Below, in pieces: positions 1-9,241 of a stretch of 36,551 bases of DNA. Position 1 is the first letter of the stretch. Each line of letters opens with the position of its first letter. The notes beneath the pieces were generated by a model. That model saw only the letters and a list, made by a program, of their open reading frames with translations. It made no database searches and had not been told where the DNA came from. The DNA is taken from NCBI GenBank assembly GCA_013152315.1, contig JAADGP010000120.1, positions 1-36,551 of the forward strand. Reading direction: 5' to 3'. This DNA comes from FCB group bacterium. Its GTDB lineage: Bacteria > Fidelibacterota > Marinisomatia > Marinisomatales > JAADGP01. The translations under genes and the position numbers were made by a program.

Positions 1-11
1 TTTAGGCGAAG

Positions 12-3000
12 ATGGCAATAAAGAAAGTAAATCCGAAAGTTGATTTTATCGCTCTGGAACACCGCGTTCTGGACTTCTGGGCGAAAAACCGGATATTTGA
101 GAAACGCGTTCAACTTAACAAAGGCAAACCCAAGTGGAGTTTTATTGACGGTCCCATAACCGCCAATAATCCCATGGGTGTGCACCATGCCTGGGGTCGG
201 ACACTGAAAGACTTGTACCAGCGGTACAAAGCCATGACCGGTCATGAATTGCGCTATCAGAATGGTTTCGACTGCCAGGGGTTATGGGTTGAAGTGGAAG
301 TGGAAAAAGAACTTGGCTTTAAGTCCAAGCGCGACATCGAGGAATTCGGGGTTGAAAAGTTTATCGACCTTTGTCGGAAAAGGGTAATAAAATATTCGGG
401 TGTGCAAACGGAACAGTCAATCCGGTTGGGTTATTGGATGGACTGGGATAATTCCTATTACACCATGTCCGATGAGAATAATTATACGATTTGGATGTTT
501 TTAAATAAATTATATCAAAGAGGAAAAATTTACCGCGGAACGGACGTGGTTCCCTGGTCCGGCAGATCGGGCACCTCCTACTCCCAGATGGAAATAATCG
601 AAGGAAGAAAGTTGGTCGCCCATGATGCCCTCTTTGTGCGCTTCCCGTTAAAGCAACGTGAGAACGAATATCTTTTAGTGTGGACAACCACGCCCTGGAC
701 GCTTACGTCCAACGTCGCCGCCGCGGTTAACAGGAATTTGGAATACGTGAAACTGCGGGCGGCCGATGGAGCGCTTTATTATTTTGCCGCCGACAACCTG
801 GAATATCAACGGTTGGAAAAACAATTCAAGGAACAAAAACAATGGGTAAAAGGCGTTCCTAAGCTGAAAACCATTGCCCAGATTTTTAAGGAACGCGGCG
901 GATATACCATCGAAGGATCGGTGATGGGCGAAGATATGATCGGATGGGAATACGAAGGTCCCTTCGATTATCTGGAAGCGCAGTCCGTTGCGGGTGGGTA
1001 TCCGTTCGTGAAGAAAGATTTGCAGGAGCAGGGTATCCGCGGGGTCGATTGCCATAAAGTCATCGATGGCGGCAAGGATAAGGAAGGAAATGATGTCGTG
1101 GTTGGGGGAGAGGGAACCGGTATTGTCCATATTGCCCCCGGTTGCGGTGATATCGACCACCAGATCGGAAAAAAACTTGGGTTAGTCGACATTGCCCCCC
1201 TTGATGAGGAAGCGCGTTTTATCGAAGGCTTCGGATGGCTTAAGGGGATGAGCGCTACGGCGGAGGAAACCAAACAAAAAATTATCGCCGATCTGAAAGA
1301 ACGCGGGTTTTTGATCCAGGTGGAAAAATATCCCCACATCTATCCGCACTGCTGGCGTTCCGGCGAGGAGCTGGTGTTCCGGATTGTGGAAGAATGGTAT
1401 ATCCGGATGGACTGGCGCGATCAGATCAAAGCCATTGTGGATCAAATAAAATGGATCCCCGAGTGGGGCCGTGATCGGGAACACGAATGGTTAGATAATA
1501 TGGGCGACTGGATGATTTCCAAGAAACGGTTTTGGGGATTGGCGCTGCCGATCTGGACCTTCGAAGACGGCTCCTTTTACGTGGTCAGCTCCAAGGAAGA
1601 GTTGCAAAAACTGGCGGTTGAAGGTTGGGAAGAGTTCGAGGGGCACACTCCCCACCGCCCCTGGATTGATAAAGTGAAAATCAGGCATCCGCAATCGGGA
1701 CTGATCGGTAGTCGCATCCCCGATGTGGGTAACCCGTGGTTAGATGCCGGTATTGTGCCCTACTCAACCCTGAAATACACATCCGACCGGGAGTACTGGC
1801 GACAGTGGTTCCCGGCTGATTTTGTAACCGAATCGTTCCCCGGGCAGTTCAGAAATTGGTTTTATTCGTTATTGGCGATGTCAACCGTGATGGAAAATGA
1901 ACCCCCGTTCAAGACCTTGTTGGGACACGCCATGGTAAAAGATGAAACCGGTCGTGATATGCATAAATCCTGGGGGAATGCCATCTGGTTCGACGACGCG
2001 GCCGAGAAAATGGGGGTCGATGTGATGCGCTGGATTTACGGAGCGCAAAATGTGGAACACAACCTCTTGTTCGGATATGGAACAGCCAACGACGTACGTA
2101 AAAAATTAATCACCTTGTGGAACACCTATTCATTCTTCGCGACCTATGCCGCCGTGGACGGTTTCGATCCTACGAAAGCCTCCGTTTCCGATGACGATTT
2201 AACCGTCCTGGATCGTTGGATCAGGTCGAAGCTACACTTGTTGATTCAGGATGCCCATAAGGCGTTTAATGAATACCAGGTGGATAAATTCATGCGCAAG
2301 GTGGAACGCTTCTTAGAGGATTTGTCCAACTGGTATATTCGGCGTAACCGCCGCCGCTTCTGGAAAAGTGAAGATGATATGGACAAGCAGACCGCGTACC
2401 ACACGTTGTACGATGTACTGCTTACCACCAGTAAATTACTGGCCCCGATCATCCCGTTCGTCACCGAAGAAATATATCAGAACCTGGCAGTAGGCGTGGA
2501 CAAAACAGCGCCCGAAAGTGTTCATCTATGTGATTATCCGGTTGCCAATTCCGATTACATTGATGAACAATTGATGCAACGCGTGGACGCGTTGAAAAAG
2601 TTGGTGGAGTTGGGTCGTTCCGCCAGAAATAAAGCCAATATCAAAATACGGCAGCCATTGGCGAAATTGTGTTTTGTAGTGGAGGACGACCATCTGGCCG
2701 ACTTTATCCTGGAACAGCAATCAGTTGTTCTGGATGAATTAAATGTTAAGTATATTGAACGGTTTGATAATATTGAGGAATTGATAATATATCGTATCAG
2801 ACCAAACCTTGCCGTTATAGGAAAAACCTATGGGAAAGCGCTTCCCGTTATTCAGAAAGCTCTTTCCGAGCAATCCGCTATGGAAGTCGTTAATCAACTT
2901 CAGAAACAGGGAGAAATCGCCCTGGATACGCCCTCCGGTAAATTCAATCTTACGTCCGATGATATAATTGTTGAAGTTGAATCGGCAGAAGGGTTTACGT

Positions 3001-3323
3001 CCGCTACCAGCGAAGGCCTTACTGTCGGACTCGCTACGAAATTAGATGAATCCCTGATTAAGGAAGGAATTGTTCGCGATATAATTCGACAAGTTCAGAT
3101 CATGCGTAAAAATGCCGGTTTTGCGGTCGAAGATCGTATTATCGTATATGGTTCATTTGACGGGCAGATTGGTGAGGCGATGAAGGAATTTCAGGAATAT
3201 TTTTGCAACGAAACATTGACGGTTTCAATGGAAAGCCAGTTTAAACCGGGCGAATACCAATCTACCTTTAAAGTAAGGGAAGAGACGATTACCTTGGGTA
3301 TTCAAAGAGCAACAAAGGCTTGA
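12..3323 (+). CDS. ileS: Isoleucyl-tRNA synthetase, long type-2 form
   Basis: Charges tRNA-Ile with isoleucine in the cytoplasm. The 1103-residue protein has the class I synthetase layout: a Rossmann catalytic core with the HIGH-equivalent around residues 56-59 (GVHH, followed by AWGRTLKD), a CP1 editing insertion, the KMSKS-equivalent at about 649-653 (DMHKS, then WGN), an anticodon-binding helical domain (about 720-870), and a C-terminal extension of the kind found in eukaryote-like type-2 enzymes. I see no C-terminal four-cysteine zinc site of the type-1 bacterial form. Both signature motifs deviate from HIGH and KMSKS but the key His and Lys remain. The ATG at 12 is the first possible start; only 11 upstream bases are visible, so promoter and RBS cannot be judged. 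The next gene follows after 9 nt, suggesting co-transcription. Type-2 IleRS enzymes are often less sensitive to mupirocin; that is family knowledge, not shown here. Confidence 0.93.
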   Translation: MAIKKVNPKVDFIALEHRVLDFWAKNRIFEKRVQLNKGKPKWSFIDGPITANNPMGVHHAWGRTLKDLYQRYKAMTGHELRYQNGFDCQGLWVEVEVEKELGFKSKRDIEEFGVEKFIDLCRKRVIKYSGVQTEQSIRLGYWMDWDNSYYTMSDENNYTIWMFLNKLYQRGKIYRGTDVVPWSGRSGTSYSQMEIIEGRKLVAHDALFVRFPLKQRENEYLLVWTTTPWTLTSNVAAAVNRNLEYVKLRAADGALYYFAADNLEYQRLEKQFKEQKQWVKGVPKLKTIAQIFKERGGYTIEGSVMGEDMIGWEYEGPFDYLEAQSVAGGYPFVKKDLQEQGIRGVDCHKVIDGGKDKEGNDVVVGGEGTGIVHIAPGCGDIDHQIGKKLGLVDIAPLDEEARFIEGFGWLKGMSATAEETKQKIIADLKERGFLIQVEKYPHIYPHCWRSGEELVFRIVEEWYIRMDWRDQIKAIVDQIKWIPEWGRDREHEWLDNMGDWMISKKRFWGLALPIWTFEDGSFYVVSSKEELQKLAVEGWEEFEGHTPHRPWIDKVKIRHPQSGLIGSRIPDVGNPWLDAGIVPYSTLKYTSDREYWRQWFPADFVTESFPGQFRNWFYSLLAMSTVMENEPPFKTLLGHAMVKDETGRDMHKSWGNAIWFDDAAEKMGVDVMRWIYGAQNVEHNLLFGYGTANDVRKKLITLWNTYSFFATYAAVDGFDPTKASVSDDDLTVLDRWIRSKLHLLIQDAHKAFNEYQVDKFMRKVERFLEDLSNWYIRRNRRRFWKSEDDMDKQTAYHTLYDVLLTTSKLLAPIIPFVTEEIYQNLAVGVDKTAPESVHLCDYPVANSDYIDEQLMQRVDALKKLVELGRSARNKANIKIRQPLAKLCFVVEDDHLADFILEQQSVVLDELNVKYIERFDNIEELIIYRIRPNLAVIGKTYGKALPVIQKALSEQSAMEVVNQLQKQGEIALDTPSGKFNLTSDDIIVEVESAEGFTSATSEGLTVGLATKLDESLIKEGIVRDIIRQVQIMRKNAGFAVEDRIIVYGSFDGQIGEAMKEFQEYFCNETLTVSMESQFKPGEYQSTFKVREETITLGIQRATKA

Positions 3324-3332
3324 GAGGTAAAC

Positions 3333-3731
3333 ATGACAAAGAAAAAACGTTATACAAAATCGGAATTAAATAAGATTAAGAAAGCCATTATGGAACGCAT
3401 GGATCAAGTGGTTTTTGAGATGGGCGAGATCAAGGACGGTATCAGCGATACCGGTCCGACGAATACCAGTTTATCACCGGATTCGATTTACAGCTTGCAT
3501 ATGGCCGATGCCGGAACCGATTCCCACGAAAGGGAGAAGAATTATTTGTTAATGACGCGGGAGAACAGTTACTATCGGAATTTGGAAATGGCTTTGGAGC
3601 GATTGGAGCAGGAAGACTTTGGTGTTTGTCAGATTTGCGGTGACTTAATTCCCTATGAAAGGATCCTGGAGGTACCGAATACAACGAAGTGTGTGGATTG
3701 TAAAACCAAAGAAAAACTAAACCTGATATAG
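3333..3731 (+). CDS. TraR/DksA-family zinc-finger protein
   Basis: Small 132-residue protein with a charged helical N-terminus and a C-terminal four-cysteine zinc finger, C99-x2-C102 and C120-x2-C123 (CQIC ... CVDC), the hallmark of the TraR/DksA C4 family. DksA-type proteins bind in the RNA polymerase secondary channel and modulate initiation, often with ppGpp. Whether this shorter homologue does so or acts as a general stress protein (YteA-like) cannot be read from sequence. The start is supported by AGAGG seven bases upstream of the ATG. It lies 9 nt after ileS and upstream of lspA; an ileS-dksA/traR-lspA order is common in several bacterial phyla, which supports the assignment. Confidence 0.85.
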   Translation: MTKKKRYTKSELNKIKKAIMERMDQVVFEMGEIKDGISDTGPTNTSLSPDSIYSLHMADAGTDSHEREKNYLLMTRENSYYRNLEMALERLEQEDFGVCQICGDLIPYERILEVPNTTKCVDCKTKEKLNLI

Positions 3732-3825
3732 ATTATTTCCATAACCGGCGGGCTATTCCCCAATAAAACAAAAGCAGTCGAATTAAACTTTTTCAGTGTA
3801 TTTCGAATCGAATTATGCCGGTTTC

Positions 3826-3852
3826 GAGCGGCACATGGCGCTCCGTCTTTTT
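3826..3852 (+). terminator. Weak terminator-like hairpin before lspA
   Basis: GAGCG, an 8-nt loop and CGCTC, followed by CGTCTTTTT. The stem is only 5 bp and the hairpin is 20 nt upstream of lspA, so it may be an attenuating or chance structure. It is the only notable element in the 140-nt traR-lspA gap. Confidence 0.2.
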
Positions 3853-3871
3853 GTGGTAGGAAAAGACCGGT

Positions 3872-4402
3872 ATGTCCATTTACATTGAACGTATCAGGAA
3901 AGGTGGGCTATCCACGCTATATCCAATGCGAATATTATTTGTCACCGCAATTATTCTGGTAATTGACCAGTTTACAAAATATTTAACCCGGACCTACATG
4001 GACTTGTATGAGTCCATTCCGGTAATAAAGAATTTTTTTCACCTTACCTATGTTACCAACAAGGGGATGGCGTTTGGCATCGATTTTCCGGGAGGAATCT
4101 ATTTTTTTACGATTGCATCGGTGATAATGACGATGGTGTTGATTTGGTATATCTGGCTTGAACGCAAAGGGGATTTTTTATTACGATTATCATTGGCGAT
4201 GATTTTAGCCGGTGCAATCGGGAATTTGATCGATCGTTTATTTTTAGGCGAAGTGACCGATTTTATGGATTTTATGTTTGGCAGTTACCATTGGTATATT
4301 TTTAATATCGCCGATTCTTCCGTCACCGTGGGAATGATACTTTTCTTGATTCATTCCTTTTTCATTCAACCGAAAACCGCTGTATCCTCCGGGGATAGTT
4401 GA
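3872..4402 (+). CDS. lspA: Lipoprotein signal peptidase (SPase II)
   Basis: Inner-membrane aspartyl protease that removes signal peptides from diacylglyceryl-modified prolipoproteins. The 176-residue protein has four predicted membrane segments and the LspA signatures: IDQFTK near the N-terminus, NKGMAFG after the first periplasmic stretch, GNLIDR at 117-122, and the two catalytic-aspartate regions VTDFMDF (D130) and FNIADSS (D148). The first 18 residues are an unusual charged extension; an in-frame ATG at 3926 would give a more standard N-terminus, but the 3872 ATG has a distant AGGA. The stop codon overlaps the TTG start of rluD (TTGA), implying translational coupling. The window itself encodes a likely substrate, the lipoprotein at 12040. 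Confidence 0.93.
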   Translation: MSIYIERIRKGGLSTLYPMRILFVTAIILVIDQFTKYLTRTYMDLYESIPVIKNFFHLTYVTNKGMAFGIDFPGGIYFFTIASVIMTMVLIWYIWLERKGDFLLRLSLAMILAGAIGNLIDRLFLGEVTDFMDFMFGSYHWYIFNIADSSVTVGMILFLIHSFFIQPKTAVSSGDS

Positions 4403-5361
4403 GTAAGATACTGTTCCAAGTAGAGGAGCCCGGTATACGGCTTGACCTGTACCTGTCGAAGTATTTAACCGCCTATTCACGCACACAATTACAAAAGCTT
4501 ATCAAAACAAATCGCGTAACCGTCGATGACGTCGTTAAACGTCCCAGTTACCGGCTTGAAGAGGGAGAATGGATTCAGGTCGAACTTCCGGAAATTCCGC
4601 AAACACCAATTCGGATTGAACCGCAGGATATTCCTCTGCAGGTAATTTATGAGGATGAGGATATCATTATCGTTGATAAACCTGCCGGATTGGTCGTTCA
4701 TCCCGGGACCGGCAATCCCGATGGTACCCTGGTGAATGCCCTGGTTTACCATTTCCGGTCCTTATCCAGCGTTTATGGTCCGTTAAGACCCGGGATAGTG
4801 CATCGCCTGGACCGGGATACTTCGGGTCTGATGGTTGTGGCCAAAAATAATGCCGCCCATGTGAACCTTTCCGATCAATTTCGCAATCGGACGATCGGGA
4901 AATCCTACATAGGCATTACCTGGGGTACCTGGAAAGAAGACTCGGGCTTGATTGATGAACCGATTGCGCGGAAAAGAAGTGATCCCACGGCGTTTACGGT
5001 AGCCGAGCGGGGACGGCCCGCCCAAACGGAATTCACCGTCAAACAAAAATGGCGGAATTTTAGTGAGGTTATCTTTAACCCTAAGACAGGCCGGACGCAT
5101 CAAATCCGGGTGCATGCGGCATTTTTGGGCCACCCCATATTCGGTGATGAAAAATATGGGGGAGGAAAGGCAAGAATTAAGGGATTTATTCCTGAAGTTT
5201 CAAAAAGATTACAAAAATTGATAAATTCATTGGGGCGCCATGCGCTGCACGCAGCGGAGTTGTCTTTGAGCCATCCCGTGTCCGGTGAGCGATTGTTTTT
5301 TCATTCGGATTTACCGGATGACATGCGATCAGTTATTGAGGGACTTTCGTCTTATGACTGA
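4399..5361 (+). CDS. rluD: Ribosomal large-subunit pseudouridine synthase, RluD type
   Basis: Isomerises specific uridines in 23S rRNA (helix 69 in E. coli RluD). The protein has an N-terminal S4 RNA-binding domain (about 13-64, RLDLYLSKYL...) and the RluA-family catalytic domain with the motif HRLDRDTSGL; D138 is the expected catalytic aspartate. A further family motif, TGRTHQIRVH, follows. Length (320 aa) matches RluD. Translation would start at TTG 4399, overlapping the lspA stop as TTGA; no strong independent RBS is seen, which fits coupling. The C-terminus overlaps the start of the Xer recombinase gene by 8 nt. The exact rRNA target could differ, since RluA/C/D paralogues share these motifs. 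Confidence 0.93.
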   Translation: MSKILFQVEEPGIRLDLYLSKYLTAYSRTQLQKLIKTNRVTVDDVVKRPSYRLEEGEWIQVELPEIPQTPIRIEPQDIPLQVIYEDEDIIIVDKPAGLVVHPGTGNPDGTLVNALVYHFRSLSSVYGPLRPGIVHRLDRDTSGLMVVAKNNAAHVNLSDQFRNRTIGKSYIGITWGTWKEDSGLIDEPIARKRSDPTAFTVAERGRPAQTEFTVKQKWRNFSEVIFNPKTGRTHQIRVHAAFLGHPIFGDEKYGGGKARIKGFIPEVSKRLQKLINSLGRHALHAAELSLSHPVSGERLFFHSDLPDDMRSVIEGLSSYD

Positions 5362-6265
5362 TAACCAGGAAGGAATAATTTCGGATTTTTTAAATTATCT
5401 GGAGAAAGAGCGAGGGTTTTCCAGGCATACTTTGACAGCCTATAAACATGATTTGGGCCGTTTTATTAAATTCATGCGCACAGTAAGGGAACAATCGGAT
5501 TTTGCGGATATTAACAAAAACGATATCCGTATGTTTTTGGGTCACGAATTTGAAGCCGGATTGTCCAGCCGGACGGTTGCGCGTCGATTGGCTTCAATTA
5601 AATCGTTGTTTAAATATCTGGTACGCTGTGAGGCGATTTCCGATAACCCGGCGATTCATGTTAAGACGCCGAAGACCCCGAAGACCTTACCGGTTTATTT
5701 CAGTGAAAAAACCATTGAAGCGATTATGACAGCGCCCGCGGGAGATACATTTATTGGTCTTCGTGACCGTGCCATACTGGAATTGTTTTATAGCACTGGT
5801 ATGCGATTGAGCGAACTGGTAAATTTAAATATTGATGACTTCAATATTTACGATCAGTTAGTGAAAGTAAGGGGAAAAGGTGATAAGGAGCGACTGATTC
5901 CCTACGGTGAACGTGCTAAAGTTGCTTTAAATAATTATTTTCATAAACGTGGTATCCACTTTAATACTACTGCTCAGGCCGGGGTGCCATTGTTTGTAAA
6001 TACGAAAGAGCGAAGACTGACTCCCAGCGCTATACAGAAAAGAATTAGGAACTATTTGCGATCGGTGGCCGAAGGGGAACAGATGGGACCACACACATTA
6101 CGCCACACCTTTGCGACGCATTTAATGGATCACGGGGCGGATATTCGCGCGGTAAAAGACCTGCTGGGCCACAGCAGCCTTTCATCTACACAGGTCTACA
6201 CGCATATTCAACCCGACCGAATGAAGAAAATACATGAACAAGCCCATCCACATGGAACAAAATAG
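5354..6265 (+). CDS. xerC: Tyrosine recombinase XerC/XerD
   Basis: Site-specific recombinase of the Xer family that resolves chromosome dimers at dif sites. The N-terminal SAM-like core-binding domain (ISDFLNYLEKERGFSRHTL) is followed by the catalytic domain with all active-site residues visible: Arg in STGMRLSEL, Lys in VRGKGDKERLIP, HTLRHTFATH (His-x-x-Arg), His in LLGHSSLS, and the nucleophile Tyr in TQVYTHI. The ORF track opens at 5285, but the ATG at 5354 gives a standard 303-residue Xer protein and overlaps the rluD stop by 8 nt with GAGGG upstream, so I chose it. The C-terminus (EQAHPHG) resembles XerC, but XerC and XerD cannot be separated firmly here. No dif site was recognised in the window, and this is a housekeeping context, not an integrase island. 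Confidence 0.88.
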   Translation: MTDNQEGIISDFLNYLEKERGFSRHTLTAYKHDLGRFIKFMRTVREQSDFADINKNDIRMFLGHEFEAGLSSRTVARRLASIKSLFKYLVRCEAISDNPAIHVKTPKTPKTLPVYFSEKTIEAIMTAPAGDTFIGLRDRAILELFYSTGMRLSELVNLNIDDFNIYDQLVKVRGKGDKERLIPYGERAKVALNNYFHKRGIHFNTTAQAGVPLFVNTKERRLTPSAIQKRIRNYLRSVAEGEQMGPHTLRHTFATHLMDHGADIRAVKDLLGHSSLSSTQVYTHIQPDRMKKIHEQAHPHGTK

Positions 6266-6273
6266 GGGAAACC

Positions 6274-7875
6274 ATGACTTTAGAAGAACTTGGATTAACA
6301 GATATTGGTGAAATAAAAGTAAACCGTACTCCCGAACAATTGATCGAAGACGCGATCCGTTGGGATGAAGGTAAATTAGGCATGCGGGGAGTATTGATGG
6401 TAGATACCGGCAGGTATACGGGGCGCAGTCCGCAGGATAAATATTTCGTGGAAGAAGACTATTCAAAAGATAATCTGTGGTGGGGAGCCGTTAACCGGCC
6501 GACGGATGAGAAAATATTTGACGAATTGTTCGCGAAAGTTGTCGCTTACTACAACAAGAATGAGGATAATCGCGGAGCGTATGTATTTAACGGTTACTGC
6601 GGTGCCAATCCGGATTACCGGATGAATGTACGGATAATTGCCAAGAAAGCCTGGCAGAATATTTTCGCGAACAATATGTTTATCCGGCCCGAACGATCGG
6701 AGTTAAAAGATTTTGTTCCCGATTTTACGATTATTAACGCTTCCGATGTTATCGATGAGGATTGGAAGAAACATGGACATCATTCCGAAACGTTTATCAT
6801 TTTTAATTTAAAGAAACGCCTGGCGATTATCGGGGGAACGGAATACGGCGGCGAAATGAAGAAGGGAATTTTCTCGGTAATGCATTATTATCTGCCTCAA
6901 AAAGGTGTCTTGTCCATGCACTGCTCCGCCAATGTCGATCAGAACGGAGGGAATCCGGCTCTCTTTTTTGGTCTATCGGGAACCGGAAAAACCACTCTGA
7001 GCACCGATCCCGAACGACCCCTGATCGGGGACGACGAACACGGTTGGTCTGATGACGGCATCTTCAATTTTGAAGGGGGATGCTATGCCAAGGCGATTGA
7101 TTTGAATCCGGAAGAGGAACCGGAGATCTATAATACTATCAAACACGGCACGTTGGCTGAAAATGTCGTTTTCGATCCCGAAACCCGGATTATCGATTTC
7201 TCCGATAAAACCAAGACTGAAAACACCCGTCTTTGTTATCCTATTGAATTTATAGAAAATTCGTTAGCAGCGAAGGGGAAACCCAGTGTCGCCGGTCATC
7301 CCAATACAATTATCTTTTTGGCGTGTGATGCTTACGGCATATTACCCCCGGTCGCGAAACTTTCGCCGGAACAGGCTATGTACCATTTTATCAGCGGTTA
7401 TACCGCGAAAGTAGCGGGAACGGAACGGGGCGTGACCGAACCGGTAGCGACTTTTTCTCCCTGTTATGGCGGGCCGTTTCTGACCCTTCATCCCTTAAAA
7501 TATGCGGAACTTTTAAGGGATCTGATGAATAAACATAATGTGTCTGCCTACTTAGTGAACACCGGATGGGTTGGAGCCAGCGCCAGTTCCGGTGCGAAAA
7601 GAATAAAATTACCGATTACCAGGCAGATAATTCGTACGATATTAAATGGTAGCATTGAAAAGGCGGAATTTCAAACCGATCCTTATTTCGGGGTGCAGGT
7701 TCCCACTGCCCTGCAAAACATTGATTCCGATTTGCTTATTCCCCTCAACGCCTGGAAAGATGAGTCGGAATACCACGCTACCGCGAAAGAGTTGGTTGCC
7801 AAGTTCCGGTCAAATTTTAAGGAATACGATCTGGGCGATCCAATTATTAGAAACGCAGGACCAATTTCAAACTGA
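6274..7875 (+). CDS. pckA: Phosphoenolpyruvate carboxykinase (ATP)
   Basis: Converts oxaloacetate plus ATP to PEP, CO2 and ADP at the entry to gluconeogenesis (it can run in reverse in fermenters). The 533-residue protein carries the ATP-type signatures: P-loop GLSGTGKTTLS at about residue 235, the metal/kinase motif IGDDEHGW, the upstream YxGEMKKG-type stretch (EYGGEMKKGIFSVMHY), and the C-terminal NTGWVGA segment. AGGGG five bases before the ATG supports the start. It follows the Xer gene by 8 nt and precedes hpf by 23 nt, so it probably belongs to the same transcript. It is the ATP-dependent, not the GTP-dependent, family. Confidence 0.96.
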   Translation: MTLEELGLTDIGEIKVNRTPEQLIEDAIRWDEGKLGMRGVLMVDTGRYTGRSPQDKYFVEEDYSKDNLWWGAVNRPTDEKIFDELFAKVVAYYNKNEDNRGAYVFNGYCGANPDYRMNVRIIAKKAWQNIFANNMFIRPERSELKDFVPDFTIINASDVIDEDWKKHGHHSETFIIFNLKKRLAIIGGTEYGGEMKKGIFSVMHYYLPQKGVLSMHCSANVDQNGGNPALFFGLSGTGKTTLSTDPERPLIGDDEHGWSDDGIFNFEGGCYAKAIDLNPEEEPEIYNTIKHGTLAENVVFDPETRIIDFSDKTKTENTRLCYPIEFIENSLAAKGKPSVAGHPNTIIFLACDAYGILPPVAKLSPEQAMYHFISGYTAKVAGTERGVTEPVATFSPCYGGPFLTLHPLKYAELLRDLMNKHNVSAYLVNTGWVGASASSGAKRIKLPITRQIIRTILNGSIEKAEFQTDPYFGVQVPTALQNIDSDLLIPLNAWKDESEYHATAKELVAKFRSNFKEYDLGDPIIRNAGPISN

Positions 7876-7898
7876 AAACCCAAGAAAGGGAGGTAGCC

Positions 7899-8186
7899 TT
7901 GAACGTTGAATTCACAGCCAGACATTTCCACGCCCCGGACAACCTCAGGGAATACGCTGAAAGGGAAGTGCAACGAATCACCAAATATTACAACCGCGCT
8001 ATTCAGTGCCAGGTGATTCTTTATCGCGATAATAATCACTATACGGCGGAAATCAATCTTTCGGTCCCACAGCGAAAACTCAACGTCAAAGAAACCACTG
8101 ATAATGTTACCAAATCCATTGATCATGCGGTGGATAAAATGATTGCCCGTGTTTCCAAAATTAAGGAAAAGATGAATAAATATTAG
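7899..8186 (+). CDS. hpf: Ribosome hibernation-promoting factor, short form
   Basis: Small (95 aa) HPF/RaiA (YfiA) family protein that binds the 30S decoding region and stores ribosomes as inactive particles in stationary phase. The fold signature is visible: MNVEFTARHFHAPDNLREYAEREVQRITKYY at the N-terminus, then the strand pair with LNVKETTDNVTKSIDHAVDKM. It lacks the C-terminal dimerisation domain of long HPF, so it resembles gammaproteobacterial HPF/YfiA in architecture. Translation starts at TTG, justified by a near-perfect Shine-Dalgarno (AAAGGGAGGT) just upstream. Any partner such as RMF is not in the window. Confidence 0.9.
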   Translation: MNVEFTARHFHAPDNLREYAEREVQRITKYYNRAIQCQVILYRDNNHYTAEINLSVPQRKLNVKETTDNVTKSIDHAVDKMIARVSKIKEKMNKY

Positions 8187-8215
8187 GTAGCTGACCGATA
8201 CTCTGTGACATATAG

Positions 8216-9130
8216 ATGAAAGCGATATTACCTGTAGCGGGCTACGGGACCCGGTTACGTCCCCATACCGATAAGATTCAAAAAACGTTGTTGCCGATTG
8301 CGGGCAAAGCGACCCTGGATCATATTGTGGAACCCTTGCTGGATTCCGGGGTGAGTGAAATTACATTCATCATTGGTCACCTGGGGGATCAGGTTGTTTC
8401 ACATATGAAAAAACATACGGGCCGTTTTGTTTATATTGAACAGAAAGAACGTCTTGGGTTGGGCCATGCCGTGCTCCAGGGGTTAGCCGACAAAGATGAA
8501 CCGGTATTGGTTCAGCTGGGCGATACGATTTTCGATATTAATTTGGACGATATGAGGGCCCCTGACAGAAATATAATTGCCGTGGGGGAAGTGGATGACC
8601 CATCGCGTTTCGGAATTGTGGAATTGGAAGGGAAACGAATAACCCGGTTTCATGAAAAAGTAAAGAATCCACCCAGCAATCTGGCGATCACGGGCTTGTA
8701 TTACTTTTACAGTCAGCGAAAATTAAAACGCGCTATTGAACAGTTGATTGCCAGGGATATTCGTACCAAAGGTGAATATCAAATAACCGACGCCTTTTCA
8801 ATTATGCTTGAGCAGGGAGAATTGTTTGAAGCCTATTTAATGGATGAATGGTACGATACCGGTGTCCCTGAAACGTATTTGGAAACCAACCGGAAATTAT
8901 TGAAACCGGACCATGATGAATATCCCGGCACATTAATTAACGAACCGGTTCATATTGGCAAAGGCTGTACGATTGAACGTTCCGTTATCGGTCCCTTTGT
9001 AACAGTCATGGACAATTGCACCCTGATTGACTGCAATATAAGCGATAGCATCATCCTGGAGGGGGCCGCATTAGAAGGACAGAAATTTTCGCACCGCATT
9101 GTGGCCGGTGACGGTTCCGAATACTGTTAA
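8216..9130 (+). CDS. Sugar-1-phosphate nucleotidyltransferase, RmlA/GlmU-like
   Basis: Predicted nucleotidyltransferase making an NDP-sugar from NTP and a sugar-1-phosphate. The N-terminal NTP_transferase domain shows the signature GYGTRLRPHT...QKTLLPIAGK, with Gly-rich loop and Lys for the phosphates, then LGDTIFD, a metal-binding region, and GEYQITDAFS. The last ~60 residues (VHIGKGCTIERSVIGPFVTVMDNC...) form hexapeptide-like turns of a short left-handed beta-helix, as in archaeal-type bifunctional sugar nucleotidyltransferases and GlmU. The sugar and nucleotide cannot be assigned. No strong RBS precedes the ATG. It stands between hpf and metK without sugar-pathway neighbours, so the role (cell wall, LPS or glycogen) is open. 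Confidence 0.85.
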   Translation: MKAILPVAGYGTRLRPHTDKIQKTLLPIAGKATLDHIVEPLLDSGVSEITFIIGHLGDQVVSHMKKHTGRFVYIEQKERLGLGHAVLQGLADKDEPVLVQLGDTIFDINLDDMRAPDRNIIAVGEVDDPSRFGIVELEGKRITRFHEKVKNPPSNLAITGLYYFYSQRKLKRAIEQLIARDIRTKGEYQITDAFSIMLEQGELFEAYLMDEWYDTGVPETYLETNRKLLKPDHDEYPGTLINEPVHIGKGCTIERSVIGPFVTVMDNCTLIDCNISDSIILEGAALEGQKFSHRIVAGDGSEYC

Positions 9131-9155
9131 GTCCCATCAACGGCGGGAAAATAAT

Positions 9156-9169
9156 CCGACCAGGGTCGG
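9156..9169. other. Small perfect hairpin in the metK leader
   Basis: CCGAC-CAGG-GTCGG forms a tight stem-loop 73 nt before metK, without a T-run. It may be the 3' end structure of the upstream gene or chance. I see no SAM- or SAH-riboswitch core in this 111-nt gap. An AT-rich stretch (TTATATTATCC) just before the metK RBS could serve as a promoter -10 region. Confidence 0.25.
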
Positions 9170-9241
9170 CAATAATTTGGAGTATAGCGCCAAAAGACAT
9201 TAACTTTCATTTCTTATATTATCCAAACATACGGAGTTAGA

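Noticed and set aside
361-1694. Several minus-strand ORFs inside ileS (up to 161 aa)
   Set aside because: They are antisense shadows of a well-supported gene, with no RBS and no recognisable domains. The same applies to antisense ORFs within metK, the lipoprotein, the symporter and nif genes.
9131-9241. SAM or SAH riboswitch in front of metK-ahcY
   Set aside because: The gap is 111 nt and shows only one small hairpin; none of the conserved SAM/SAH riboswitch cores can be matched.
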